From Rhodospirillales bacterium (GTDB taxonomy: Bacteria > Pseudomonadota > Alphaproteobacteria > Rhodospirillales > Magnetospirillaceae): a stretch of DNA of 40,560 bases. A program made the position numbers and the translations under genes. The notes beneath the pieces were generated by a model. That model made no database searches and was not told where the DNA came from. It worked only from the letters and a program-made list of their open reading frames with translations. Position 1 is the stretch's first letter. The number at the start of each line of letters is the position of its first letter. Positions 34,580 to 40,560 of the stretch are shown here, piece by piece. The stretch spans positions 1 to 40,560 of the forward strand of contig JACMKT010000115.1 in the NCBI GenBank assembly GCA_014380005.1, given 5' to 3'.

Positions 34580-37500
34580 TTATTGTAGCCGCAGATCAAG
34601 GGTGTTTGGGTAATCCGGATGGATCTTGGCCGCTTGCGTCGTCACCGGGCCATGGCTGTGCCCGAATGGGAAGAAGCGGGCACGGCGGCGGGCCTCGGCT
34701 TCGTACGAGTTCACCGGGAAGGTGTCATAGCTGCGTCCGCCCGGATGGACCACGTGATAGGTGCAGCCGCCAACCGATTGGCCGGTCCATTTATCCACCA
34801 GATCGAACACCAGCGGCGAGTGCACGCCGATGGTGGGATGCAGGCAGGATGACGGCGCCCACGCACGATAACGCACGCCCGCCACGCTTTCGCCGCTGGT
34901 GCCGGTGGCGCCCAGGGGCACGGGCTTGCCGTTGCAGGTGATGGTATAGCGGTCACCGTGCAGGTTACTCAGTTTGACCTGCAGGCGTTCTATGGACGAA
35001 TCCACATAGCGAACGGTTCCACCGGCGCCGGGTTCCTCGCCCATGACGTGCCAGGGCTCCAGGGCGTGGCGCAGTTCCAGGCGGATGCCGGAATGGTTGA
35101 CCTCGCCCAGCAGGGGGAAACGGAATTCCAGATGGGGGGCGAACCATGCGGGGTCGAAGTTGAAACCGCCGAGAGCCAGCCATTCCAGCACTTGGTTGAA
35201 GTCGTTCTCCAGCCAATGGGGCAGCATGAAGCGGTCGCGCAAGGCGCTGCCCCACCGCACCACCGGCGCCGTGTAGGGCTGGTCCCAGAAGCGGGCGACC
35301 AGGGCGCGCAGCAGCAATTGCTGCACCAGACTCATGCGGGCATGGGGCGGCATTTCGAAGGCGCGGAACTCCACCAGACCCAGGCGCCCGGTGGGGCCGT
35401 CGGGCGAGTACAGCTTGTCGATGCTGATTTCCGTGCGGTGGGTGTTGCCGGTCACGTCCACCAGCACGTTGCGCAGGATACGGTCCACCAGCCAGGGCGC
35501 GTTTTCGGTGCCGGCGGGCGGCAATTGGCTGAGCGCCAGCTCCACTTCGTACAGGGCATCGTCGCGGCCTTCATCCACGCGCGGGTGCTGGCTGGTCGGA
35601 CCGATGAACAGGCCCGAGAACAGATAGCTCAAGGACGGATGGTTCTGCCAAAAGCGGATCAGGCTGCCCAGCAAATCCGGGCGGCGCAGGAACGGGCTAT
35701 CGGCGGGCGTGCTGCCGCCCAGCACCATGTGATTGCCGCCGCCGGTGCCCACGTGGCGGCCGTCGGTCATGAACTTTTCCGTGCCCAGGCGGGTTTGGTG
35801 GGCCTCGTGGTACAGGATTTCCGTGCTGGCGACCAATTCGCGCCAATCGGACACCGGATGGACGTTGACCTCAATGACGCCGGGGTCGGGGGTCACCTTG
35901 ATGATCTTCAGGCGGTGGTCGTTGGGCGGGGCATAGCCCTCCAGCCGCACCGGGCAGTTCATTTCCTCTGCCGTCTGTTCGATGGCGCCGACCAGTTCCA
36001 GATATTGTTCGGCGGTCTCCACCGGCGGCAGGAAGACGTTGATGCGGCCTTCGCGCGGCTGCACGCACAAAGCGGTGCGCACCACTTCGGCCACCATGCC
36101 GTTCTCGGTTTCCTTGGGCCGGTTGCGGATTCCGGCCACCTGAGGCACCACCGTGCCCGGCGCTGCGGCGGAGGCGGCGACACGGTTGGTTTGGGTCGCC
36201 TGTTTGCGTCGCGGCTTGGCGGCGGTGAAGGGGCCGCGCGGCTCGAACGGGTCACGTTCGCTGTGATAGGGGTAATCGTCCTCGTCCACCCAGGGCAGCT
36301 CGTCCAGGGGCAGGCGCAGGCCCAGGGGAGAATCGCCGGGCAGGGTGAACAGCTTGCCGTTGCGGGTGGGCCACGGGCCGGTGATCCAGCGGTTGCCGTC
36401 CTTGGCTTGCCACGGTTGCAACGGCAGCACAAAGCCGATGGGCGTGCCCAGCCCATGGCGGAACACGCCGGCCAAGCGCGAGCGCTCTTCCGGGTCGTTC
36501 AGCTTGTTGTCGATGGGATCGACGTTGATGGGCAGGGCCTGCTCACGCAGCAGGTAATGGACGGCGTCCTCGAAAGCCGGATTGGCATAGGCGCTGTCCA
36601 CGCCCAGCCGCGCCGACAGGGTGTTCATGAACACCCGCGCCGTCTCGATGGTGGGTTGGTGGTCGTCGTTTTCCTGGGCGATCAATTTTTGGTCGCGCCA
36701 CAGGGGCTCGCCATCCTCGCGCCAGATCAGCGAGAACGCCCAGCGCGGCAGGCTTTCGCCCGGATACCACTTGCCCATGCCGAAGGTCACGGCGGCACCG
36801 GGGGCGAAGCGGTCGCGCAGGCGGTGGATCAGTTCGTCCGCATGGGCACGCTTGGTGGGGCCGACGGCGGAAACGTTCCATTCCTCCGCCTCCATGTCCA
36901 AGGCCGACACGAAGGTGGGCTCGCCGCCTTGGGTCAGGCGCACGTCGCCCGCCTTCAGCCGCAAATCCACCGCATCGCCTAAGGCCAGGACGGCTTGCCA
37001 TTGCTCTTCGCTATAGGGCTTGGTGACGCGCGGGCTTTCCTGGACGCGGGCCACCGACATGGCATGCTCGAAGCCCACGTCGCAGAATTCCACCGCGCCG
37101 GAAATGGGGGCGGCGCTGGTGGGATCGGGCGAGGCCGCCAGCGGGATGTGGCCCTCGCCGGTCAGCAGGCCCGAGGTGGGGTCCAGGCCGATCCAGCCGG
37201 CGCCGGGCAGATAGACCTCGGTCCAGGCGTGCAGATCGGTGAAGTCCTCGGTGGGACCTTCCGGGCCGTCCAGCGGTTTGACGTCGGGCACCAATTGGAT
37301 CAAATAGCCCGAGACGAAGCGGGCGGCCAGACCCAGGCGACGCAGCATCTGCACCAGCAGCCACGCCGAGTCGCGGCATGACCCGCGCCGGCTTTCCAGC
37401 GTCTGTTCGGGCGTCTGGACGCCGGGCTCCATGCGGATGGTGTAGCTGATATCCGCTTGCAGCCGCTGGTTCAGGGCCACCAGGAAATTGGTGGTCTGCT

Positions 37501-37918
37501 TGGGGAAGTCCGTGGGGATGGACGATAGATAGTCCTTGAGCAGCGGCCCGGCTACGTCGCAGGCCAGGAACGGGCGCAATTCGTGTTCCAGCTCGGGCGC
37601 GTAGTCGAAGGGGAAGTTGTCGGCGGCGGGTTCAAGGAAGAAGTCGAACGGATTGATGATGGACAAATCGGCGACCAGATCCACGTCCACGGTGAAGGCC
37701 GTGGTCTTGTCCGGGAACACCAGCCGGGCCAGCCAATTGCCCTGGGGGTCCTGCTGCCAATTGATGAAGTGGTTCTTGGGCTCGATGTCCAGGGAATAGG
37801 ACAGAACCGGGGTCCGCGTATGGGGGGCTGGCCGGAGACGCACCACTTGGGCGGACAGGGCGACCGGACGGTCATAGGTGTAGCGGGTGGTGTGCCGAAG
37901 CTTGACGCGGATGCCCAT
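34580..37918 (-). CDS. transglutaminase-DUF2126 protein (predicted glutamine-synthetase-like amidoligase)
   Basis: 1112 residues. Residues 1-270 are a transglutaminase module with triad Cys181 (RRGSCRDSAW), His230 (DLHAW) and Asp246 (GLDP). From about residue 320 to the end is DUF2126: RLTQGGEPTFVS, FGMGKWYPGESLPRW, HEAHQTRLGTEKFMTDGRH, HVGTGGGNHMVLGG, LRNVLVDVTGNTHRTEISID. DUF2126 has been predicted by comparative genomics to be a COOH-NH2 ligase of the glutamine-synthetase superfamily. One chain would thus hold both a ligase and a thiol peptidase/transferase. First gene of a three-gene operon with ATP-grasp-alpha-E and a second transglutaminase. A perfect hairpin lies 57 bp before its start. 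Confidence 0.93.
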   Translation of the reverse strand: MGIRVKLRHTTRYTYDRPVALSAQVVRLRPAPHTRTPVLSYSLDIEPKNHFINWQQDPQGNWLARLVFPDKTTAFTVDVDLVADLSIINPFDFFLEPAADNFPFDYAPELEHELRPFLACDVAGPLLKDYLSSIPTDFPKQTTNFLVALNQRLQADISYTIRMEPGVQTPEQTLESRRGSCRDSAWLLVQMLRRLGLAARFVSGYLIQLVPDVKPLDGPEGPTEDFTDLHAWTEVYLPGAGWIGLDPTSGLLTGEGHIPLAASPDPTSAAPISGAVEFCDVGFEHAMSVARVQESPRVTKPYSEEQWQAVLALGDAVDLRLKAGDVRLTQGGEPTFVSALDMEAEEWNVSAVGPTKRAHADELIHRLRDRFAPGAAVTFGMGKWYPGESLPRWAFSLIWREDGEPLWRDQKLIAQENDDHQPTIETARVFMNTLSARLGVDSAYANPAFEDAVHYLLREQALPINVDPIDNKLNDPEERSRLAGVFRHGLGTPIGFVLPLQPWQAKDGNRWITGPWPTRNGKLFTLPGDSPLGLRLPLDELPWVDEDDYPYHSERDPFEPRGPFTAAKPRRKQATQTNRVAASAAAPGTVVPQVAGIRNRPKETENGMVAEVVRTALCVQPREGRINVFLPPVETAEQYLELVGAIEQTAEEMNCPVRLEGYAPPNDHRLKIIKVTPDPGVIEVNVHPVSDWRELVASTEILYHEAHQTRLGTEKFMTDGRHVGTGGGNHMVLGGSTPADSPFLRRPDLLGSLIRFWQNHPSLSYLFSGLFIGPTSQHPRVDEGRDDALYEVELALSQLPPAGTENAPWLVDRILRNVLVDVTGNTHRTEISIDKLYSPDGPTGRLGLVEFRAFEMPPHARMSLVQQLLLRALVARFWDQPYTAPVVRWGSALRDRFMLPHWLENDFNQVLEWLALGGFNFDPAWFAPHLEFRFPLLGEVNHSGIRLELRHALEPWHVMGEEPGAGGTVRYVDSSIERLQVKLSNLHGDRYTITCNGKPVPLGATGTSGESVAGVRYRAWAPSSCLHPTIGVHSPLVFDLVDKWTGQSVGGCTYHVVHPGGRSYDTFPVNSYEAEARRRARFFPFGHSHGPVTTQAAKIHPDYPNTLDLRLQ

Positions 37919-37974
37919 GTCGACCAGTGCGAAATTCCGAAGATGGGCAGCCTACCACATTCGATGAAAGTGGG

Positions 37975-38014
37975 ATTAAAAAACGAGCACCATTTCCGTT
38001 GCTCGTTTTTTAAT
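37975..38014. terminator. perfect 15-bp inverted repeat, bidirectional terminator-like hairpin
   Basis: Arms ATTAAAAAACGAGCA and TGCTCGTTTTTTAAT are perfectly complementary around a 10-nt loop; each strand reads GC stem then a T6 run. This is textbook intrinsic-terminator structure in both directions. It lies between two divergent gene starts (37918 minus, 38111 plus), not after any gene, which is odd. Attenuation, insulation, or the end of a small RNA are possible. Confidence 0.7.
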
Positions 38015-38110
38015 CGGTATGACCTTGCCCGCCACGCTAGAGGCAGTTTCCGCGGAACACCACGGTGGCACGCGGTGTTGAGACACGGGTCTGATGGATG
38101 AGGGATCAGT

Positions 38111-38368
38111 ATGGAGCACTTCATCAGCCGCCATGCCATGGAGGTGGTCGAGTCCATGGGCTACGACAAAGCCGTGGCCACCGGCGAGGTGCGCTTGCTG
38201 ATCGCCGACGAGGACGGCTACGACGCAGTGCTGACCGAAGACGAATTGGCCGAATTGACCGCCGGCATGACCACCGAGGCCGAACCCACGGCCATCTGGC
38301 AGCCGGACATGTGTTCGTGGGACCCGCCCGCCAGCTATCGCTCGCCACCACGTGAGTGGCAGGAATAG
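38111..38368 (+). CDS. small hypothetical protein, 85 aa
   Basis: Acidic soluble protein starting at ATG after GAGG. Codon third positions are strongly GC, supporting this frame over an overlapping one (38098-38355). Opening MEHFISRHAMEVVESMGYDKA; the rest is rich in Asp/Glu, ending in a Trp/Pro-containing tail (WDPPASYRSPP). I recognise no family. It is divergent from the DUF2126 gene; the next small gene follows 84 bp downstream on the same strand. Confidence 0.65.
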   Translation: MEHFISRHAMEVVESMGYDKAVATGEVRLLIADEDGYDAVLTEDELAELTAGMTTEAEPTAIWQPDMCSWDPPASYRSPPREWQE

Positions 38369-38452
38369 TGGCGTTTCTTCACTGTCTCTTCAGCAGGACT
38401 GGAGCAAAACCCACGGGGCGAAACCCCCGCCCAGGCAGGATGGAAAGATGCC

Positions 38453-38743
38453 ATGGCCGATGAAGTGCGTTGTGACTACACCGTGCCCGGCGAGATCACC
38501 GACGAGGAAGCGTTCTCGTTCATGGTGGACGCCTTCGCGTCCGGAATGATTGCCCCGTTCGAGCGGCTGCCGGTGCTGCGCCTGTTCACCGGCCAAGCCG
38601 ATCTGGTGTTCGCCATGGCCGGTGGCGGGGGTGGAGACGAGTCCATGACCAGCATGGTCTCACGCGCCACCACCGTACGGTTGTCGCCGGCGGTGCAGCT
38701 GCAATTGGTCGATCACTTCTCTCACCTGTTGGCGGCCAATTAG
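38453..38743 (+). CDS. small hypothetical protein, 96 aa
   Basis: Soluble protein with an AGGA-type ribosome-binding site. It begins MADEVRCDYTVPGEITDEEAF and ends in an amphipathic segment (VQLQLVDHFSHLLAAN). A Gly5 run sits near residue 59. Good coding bias but no recognised family. Possibly co-transcribed with the preceding small gene. Confidence 0.6.
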   Translation: MADEVRCDYTVPGEITDEEAFSFMVDAFASGMIAPFERLPVLRLFTGQADLVFAMAGGGGGDESMTSMVSRATTVRLSPAVQLQLVDHFSHLLAAN

Positions 38744-38964
38744 GGCTGCTCAGAAAACGGGCAGGATCGAGGAATCCAGGCTCGGCCCCGACGGGAACAG
38801 GTCGCCCACGTCTTATGGACAGGGTTATCCACCGAATTTGTGCATTGCGGGGCAGGGGTGCCCATAATCAGGATTGAGTAGTGCGGAAGGGTGAGGACTC
38901 AAGGGTTTAACCTTGATCCGTCCCCCGCTATGCTGCGTTCTCAATTTCAAGCGAGGTCCGCCCC
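38744..38964. other. 221-bp intergenic region
   Basis: No gene seen. One DnaA-box-like TTATCCACC lies at 38825-38833, alone and with a mismatch. A GAGG ribosome-binding site for the next gene stands at its end. No clear promoter or terminator. Confidence 0.35.
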
Positions 38965-39153
38965 ATGAGTGACGAAGAGGCGATGATTAGCGACTATCTC
39001 TCCCGTGGCGGCAAAGTGACCAAATGCGCGCCGGGACCCTCGGACAACGTCGTCTACCGCAGCGGTCCCCGCTTCCGCCGCCAGCCCAAGCCATCCCAGC
39101 CCAACGAGGCCCCTCCCGCCGCCCAGGCCGCCGCGCAATCGCCGGAAGCCTGA
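38965..39153 (+). CDS. small hypothetical protein, 62 aa
   Basis: Basic protein beginning MSDEEAMISDYLSRGGKVTKC, then a Pro/Ala-rich tail. The N-terminus (xISDYLSRGG-x-VTKC) recalls short uncharacterised alphaproteobacterial proteins with 'I-x-x-F-x-x-RGVTRC' openings; no function is known to me. GAGG stands upstream. The whole gene is antisense to the extended 3' frame of the broken gene at 38987-40170; the plus-strand reading has its own start and ribosome-binding site, so I favour it. Confidence 0.55.
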   Translation: MSDEEAMISDYLSRGGKVTKCAPGPSDNVVYRSGPRFRRQPKPSQPNEAPPAAQAAAQSPEA

Positions 39154-40170
39154 AAATATCGTCATGTGTGGGCGGAGGGGGGTACTCCCCCCATTCCCGT
39201 ACCATCACCCCGCGCTCTGACAGCGAATACACCCGCACTTTGCCATCCGCCCCCAGATCAGCCGCTGCCCCGATGCCCGCCCACGGAACCCGGTCAGCAT
39301 AGGTGCGCAGCGGCCTGATGCGGTCGCCCGCTACCGAGAGCAGCATGGCGCCGGTGGGGGCGGTCAGAGTTGCCACATTGGTGCCGTTCACCGCCGGCCA
39401 AGCTTCGCGGACCATGGGGGCAAGGTCGGTGCGTTTGGCGAGCACGCGGCCCTGTTCGTCCAGCAGGCAGGCGAAGCCGGCCCCGGATTTGGTCGTGCCG
39501 CTGACCAGGAAACGCCGCGTCGCCGGGATCCAACTGACCGCGTAGGTGTAATAGCGCACCATGATCTCGGCCGCACCATGATTTCGGCCAAGGATTTGGG
39601 CGGGGTGATCAGGGTGCCGGTGGTCGGGTTCAGCACGGCCATCATCAGCTTGGCGTGGGTCTGGCCTTTGACGAAACGCTGCCACACCAACAGGGTGCGG
39701 CGGTCGGAACTGGCGAGCACGGGCCACCAATCGCTGCGTCCGCTGGCGATTGCCACATGGCGCAGCAGATGGCCGTCGCTGTCGAAGATGCGGGCCATGA
39801 CATCCTGGCCCGAGCCCAAATCGTCCACCCCGCCGCCTTTGACCCAGCCATCGGAATAGAACACCACGAAACGGCGCCCGGCGGCGGCCACCAATTGCGG
39901 ATAGGCAGCTACCGGGGTGAGATCCGCATTGTACAGGCCGAAACGCTGGGTGGTTTCCGAATCCGTGTTCCAGCCATCCTCCATGGTCACCATGATCCGG
40001 CCATCGCTGGAGATGGCTGCGCTGGCCGGTTCCTGGGCCTCGGGCGCCACGATCAGGGGCTTGGGCTGGGTGGGCGTGCCCGCATCGGCCACAAACACAT
40101 CGTGGGTCCAATTGCCATTCACGCTGACCCCGGCCAGCAGGCACAGGATCATGACCAGCCGGCGCATCAT
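38987..40170 (-). pseudogene. secreted beta-rich protein, frameshifted by a 17-bp tandem duplication
   Basis: The start ATG at 40170 overlaps the stop of the upstream PgaD-like gene (ATGA). It opens with a signal peptide (MMRRLVMILCLLAGVSVNG). The body has repeated short beta-strand units (SSDGRIMVTMEDGWN, RRFVVFYSDGWVKGG, DRRTLLVWQRFV), as in a beta-propeller or beta-sandwich. At 39573 the frame breaks. Before it the sequence reads PPKSLAEIMV, and after a 17-bp repeat the original frame resumes as VRYYTYAVSWIPATRRFLVSG. Without the extra 17 bp the two parts join cleanly. The resumed frame meets no stop until 38987, so its true C-terminus is uncertain. Function unknown; its coupling to the PgaD-like gene suggests a link to a poly-N-acetylglucosamine-type matrix. 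Confidence 0.7.
39556..39589. repeat. 17-bp imperfect tandem duplication inside a gene
   Basis: GCACCATGATCTCGGCC is followed at once by GCACCATGATTTCGGCC, one base different. Seventeen is not a multiple of three, so it shifts the minus-strand reading frame and splits the gene. Confidence 0.9.
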
Positions 40171-40560
40171 GCCACCGCAGCGAAATCGCGGGTGCCGCTG
40201 ACCCCGGTTTCCACAAAGGCCACATTGCCGTTGTCGTCGTGATGGATGACCAGCCGGCGGGCTTCCAGCCATTGGGCGATTTCAGGTTCGGCCACGTGGT
40301 GGAAATGGGCCAGCTCGGCCACGGTCACATGGGTTAGTCCCTGGCGGCGCTCGCGGTTTTGGAAGCGTAATTGGTTGGCATAGGCCCAGGCGAACAGGGC
40401 CAGGGCGTTGATGACCGCCACCTGGGCGTAAAGCTCCAAGGTGGGCAGGATGGCGGCGAAGCGGTGCAGCAGCCACGCGCCCTCCGGGTCCACCAGCCAA
40501 TCGGCCACCATGGCCACGAACAGCAATGCCTCATGGGCCAGACCCAGATAGACCGCCCAC
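40167..40560 (-). CDS. PgaD-like membrane protein (partial, runs off the window)
   Basis: About 130 residues are visible, and the frame is open to the window edge, so the N-terminus is missing. Two membrane segments appear (LGLAHEALLFVAMVADWLV and LYAQVAVINALALFAWAY). They are followed by ANQLRFQNRERRQGL, the basic 'N-x-x-RF-x-x-R-x-RR' motif of PgaD, the small partner of the poly-beta-1,6-N-acetylglucosamine synthase PgaC. A cytoplasmic tail of about 55 residues follows (VTVAELAHFHHV ...), as in PgaD relatives. Its stop overlaps the start of the broken secreted-protein gene. The partner synthase, if present, would lie upstream, outside the window. Confidence 0.6.
   Translation of the reverse strand, partial: WAVYLGLAHEALLFVAMVADWLVDPEGAWLLHRFAAILPTLELYAQVAVINALALFAWAYANQLRFQNRERRQGLTHVTVAELAHFHHVAEPEIAQWLEARRLVIHHDDNGNVAFVETGVSGTRDFAAVA

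Noticed and set aside
38066..38081. TGGCACG-CGGTG-TTGA upstream of the small gene at 38111, resembling a sigma54 promoter
   Set aside because: The spacer is five bases rather than four and the -12 box lacks GC; no TTTACAA element at -57.
38098..38355. Alternative ORF overlapping the 85-aa gene at 38111
   Set aside because: Its composition is Arg/Gly-rich shadow sequence; the 38111 frame has the coding bias and ribosome-binding site.
38825..38833. DnaA-box-like TTATCCACC
   Set aside because: A single copy with one mismatch and no AT-rich unwinding element or dnaA/dnaN nearby; not an origin.
1..40560. CRISPR array, insertion sequences, tRNA or rRNA genes
   Set aside because: No spaced direct repeats, transposase motifs, cloverleaf or rRNA signatures were seen on either strand.

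Overview
The window looks like chromosome of a GC-rich alphaproteobacterium, most likely of the Rhodospirillales/Magnetospirillum type. This rests on strongly GC-biased third codon positions, an exosortase A (PEP-CTERM) surface system, dense ATGA-overlapped operons and an amidoligase/transglutaminase operon. The genus is an inference; no rRNA or tRNA gene is present to fix it.

Layout. (1) 1-3003 is a graveyard. It holds an RND efflux permease broken by deletions and two +1 poly-C frameshifts, an HD-GYP protein that has lost its catalytic motifs, and a short relic resembling a phage terminase C-terminus. (2) 3053-8146 holds two PEP-CTERM surface proteins in opposite orientation, enclosing manC (GDP-mannose supply) and a PAS-GGDEF-EAL protein (competent GGDEF, ruined EAL). 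Each PEP-CTERM gene carries the same promoter layout: a TTTACAA element exactly 57 bp upstream of a sigma54-type -24/-12 element, with an IHF-like site between them at the same offset. (3) 8186-31131 is a large surface-polysaccharide/glycan locus: a HAD-UbiA prenyltransferase fusion, a GT39-type membrane glycosyltransferase, two paralogous flippases, an exosortase-A-associated O-glycosylation ligase (Wzy/WaaL-like), two deacetylases, GT2 and GT4 glycosyltransferases, a pyruvyl transferase, an FkbM methyltransferase, GalE and two GNAT/CelD-like acyltransferases. Inside it lie two large paralogues of one extracellular protein family. One is built as an RTX protein for type I secretion; the other has a Sec signal peptide. 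I suggest a polysaccharide-lyase-like (RIFT barrel plus alpha/alpha toroid) fold for both. (4) 31128-37918 is an operon of transglutaminase + DUF2126, circularly permuted ATP-grasp + alpha-E, and transglutaminase, a predicted peptide-ligation/processing system. (5) 38111-40560 holds three small hypothetical genes, a secreted-protein gene split by a 17-bp tandem duplication, and the end of a PgaD-like gene cut by the window edge.

How it fits together (inference): ManC and GalE supply activated sugars. The prenyltransferase and glycosyltransferases build lipid-linked glycans, which the deacetylases, pyruvyl transferase, methyltransferase and acyltransferases decorate. The flippases export them and the exosortase-A-associated ligase polymerises or transfers them. 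The PEP-CTERM proteins are the sorted surface cargo, expressed under a shared sigma54-type activator. The exosortase, the type I secretion pump and the sigma54 activator (PrsR type) are not in the window.
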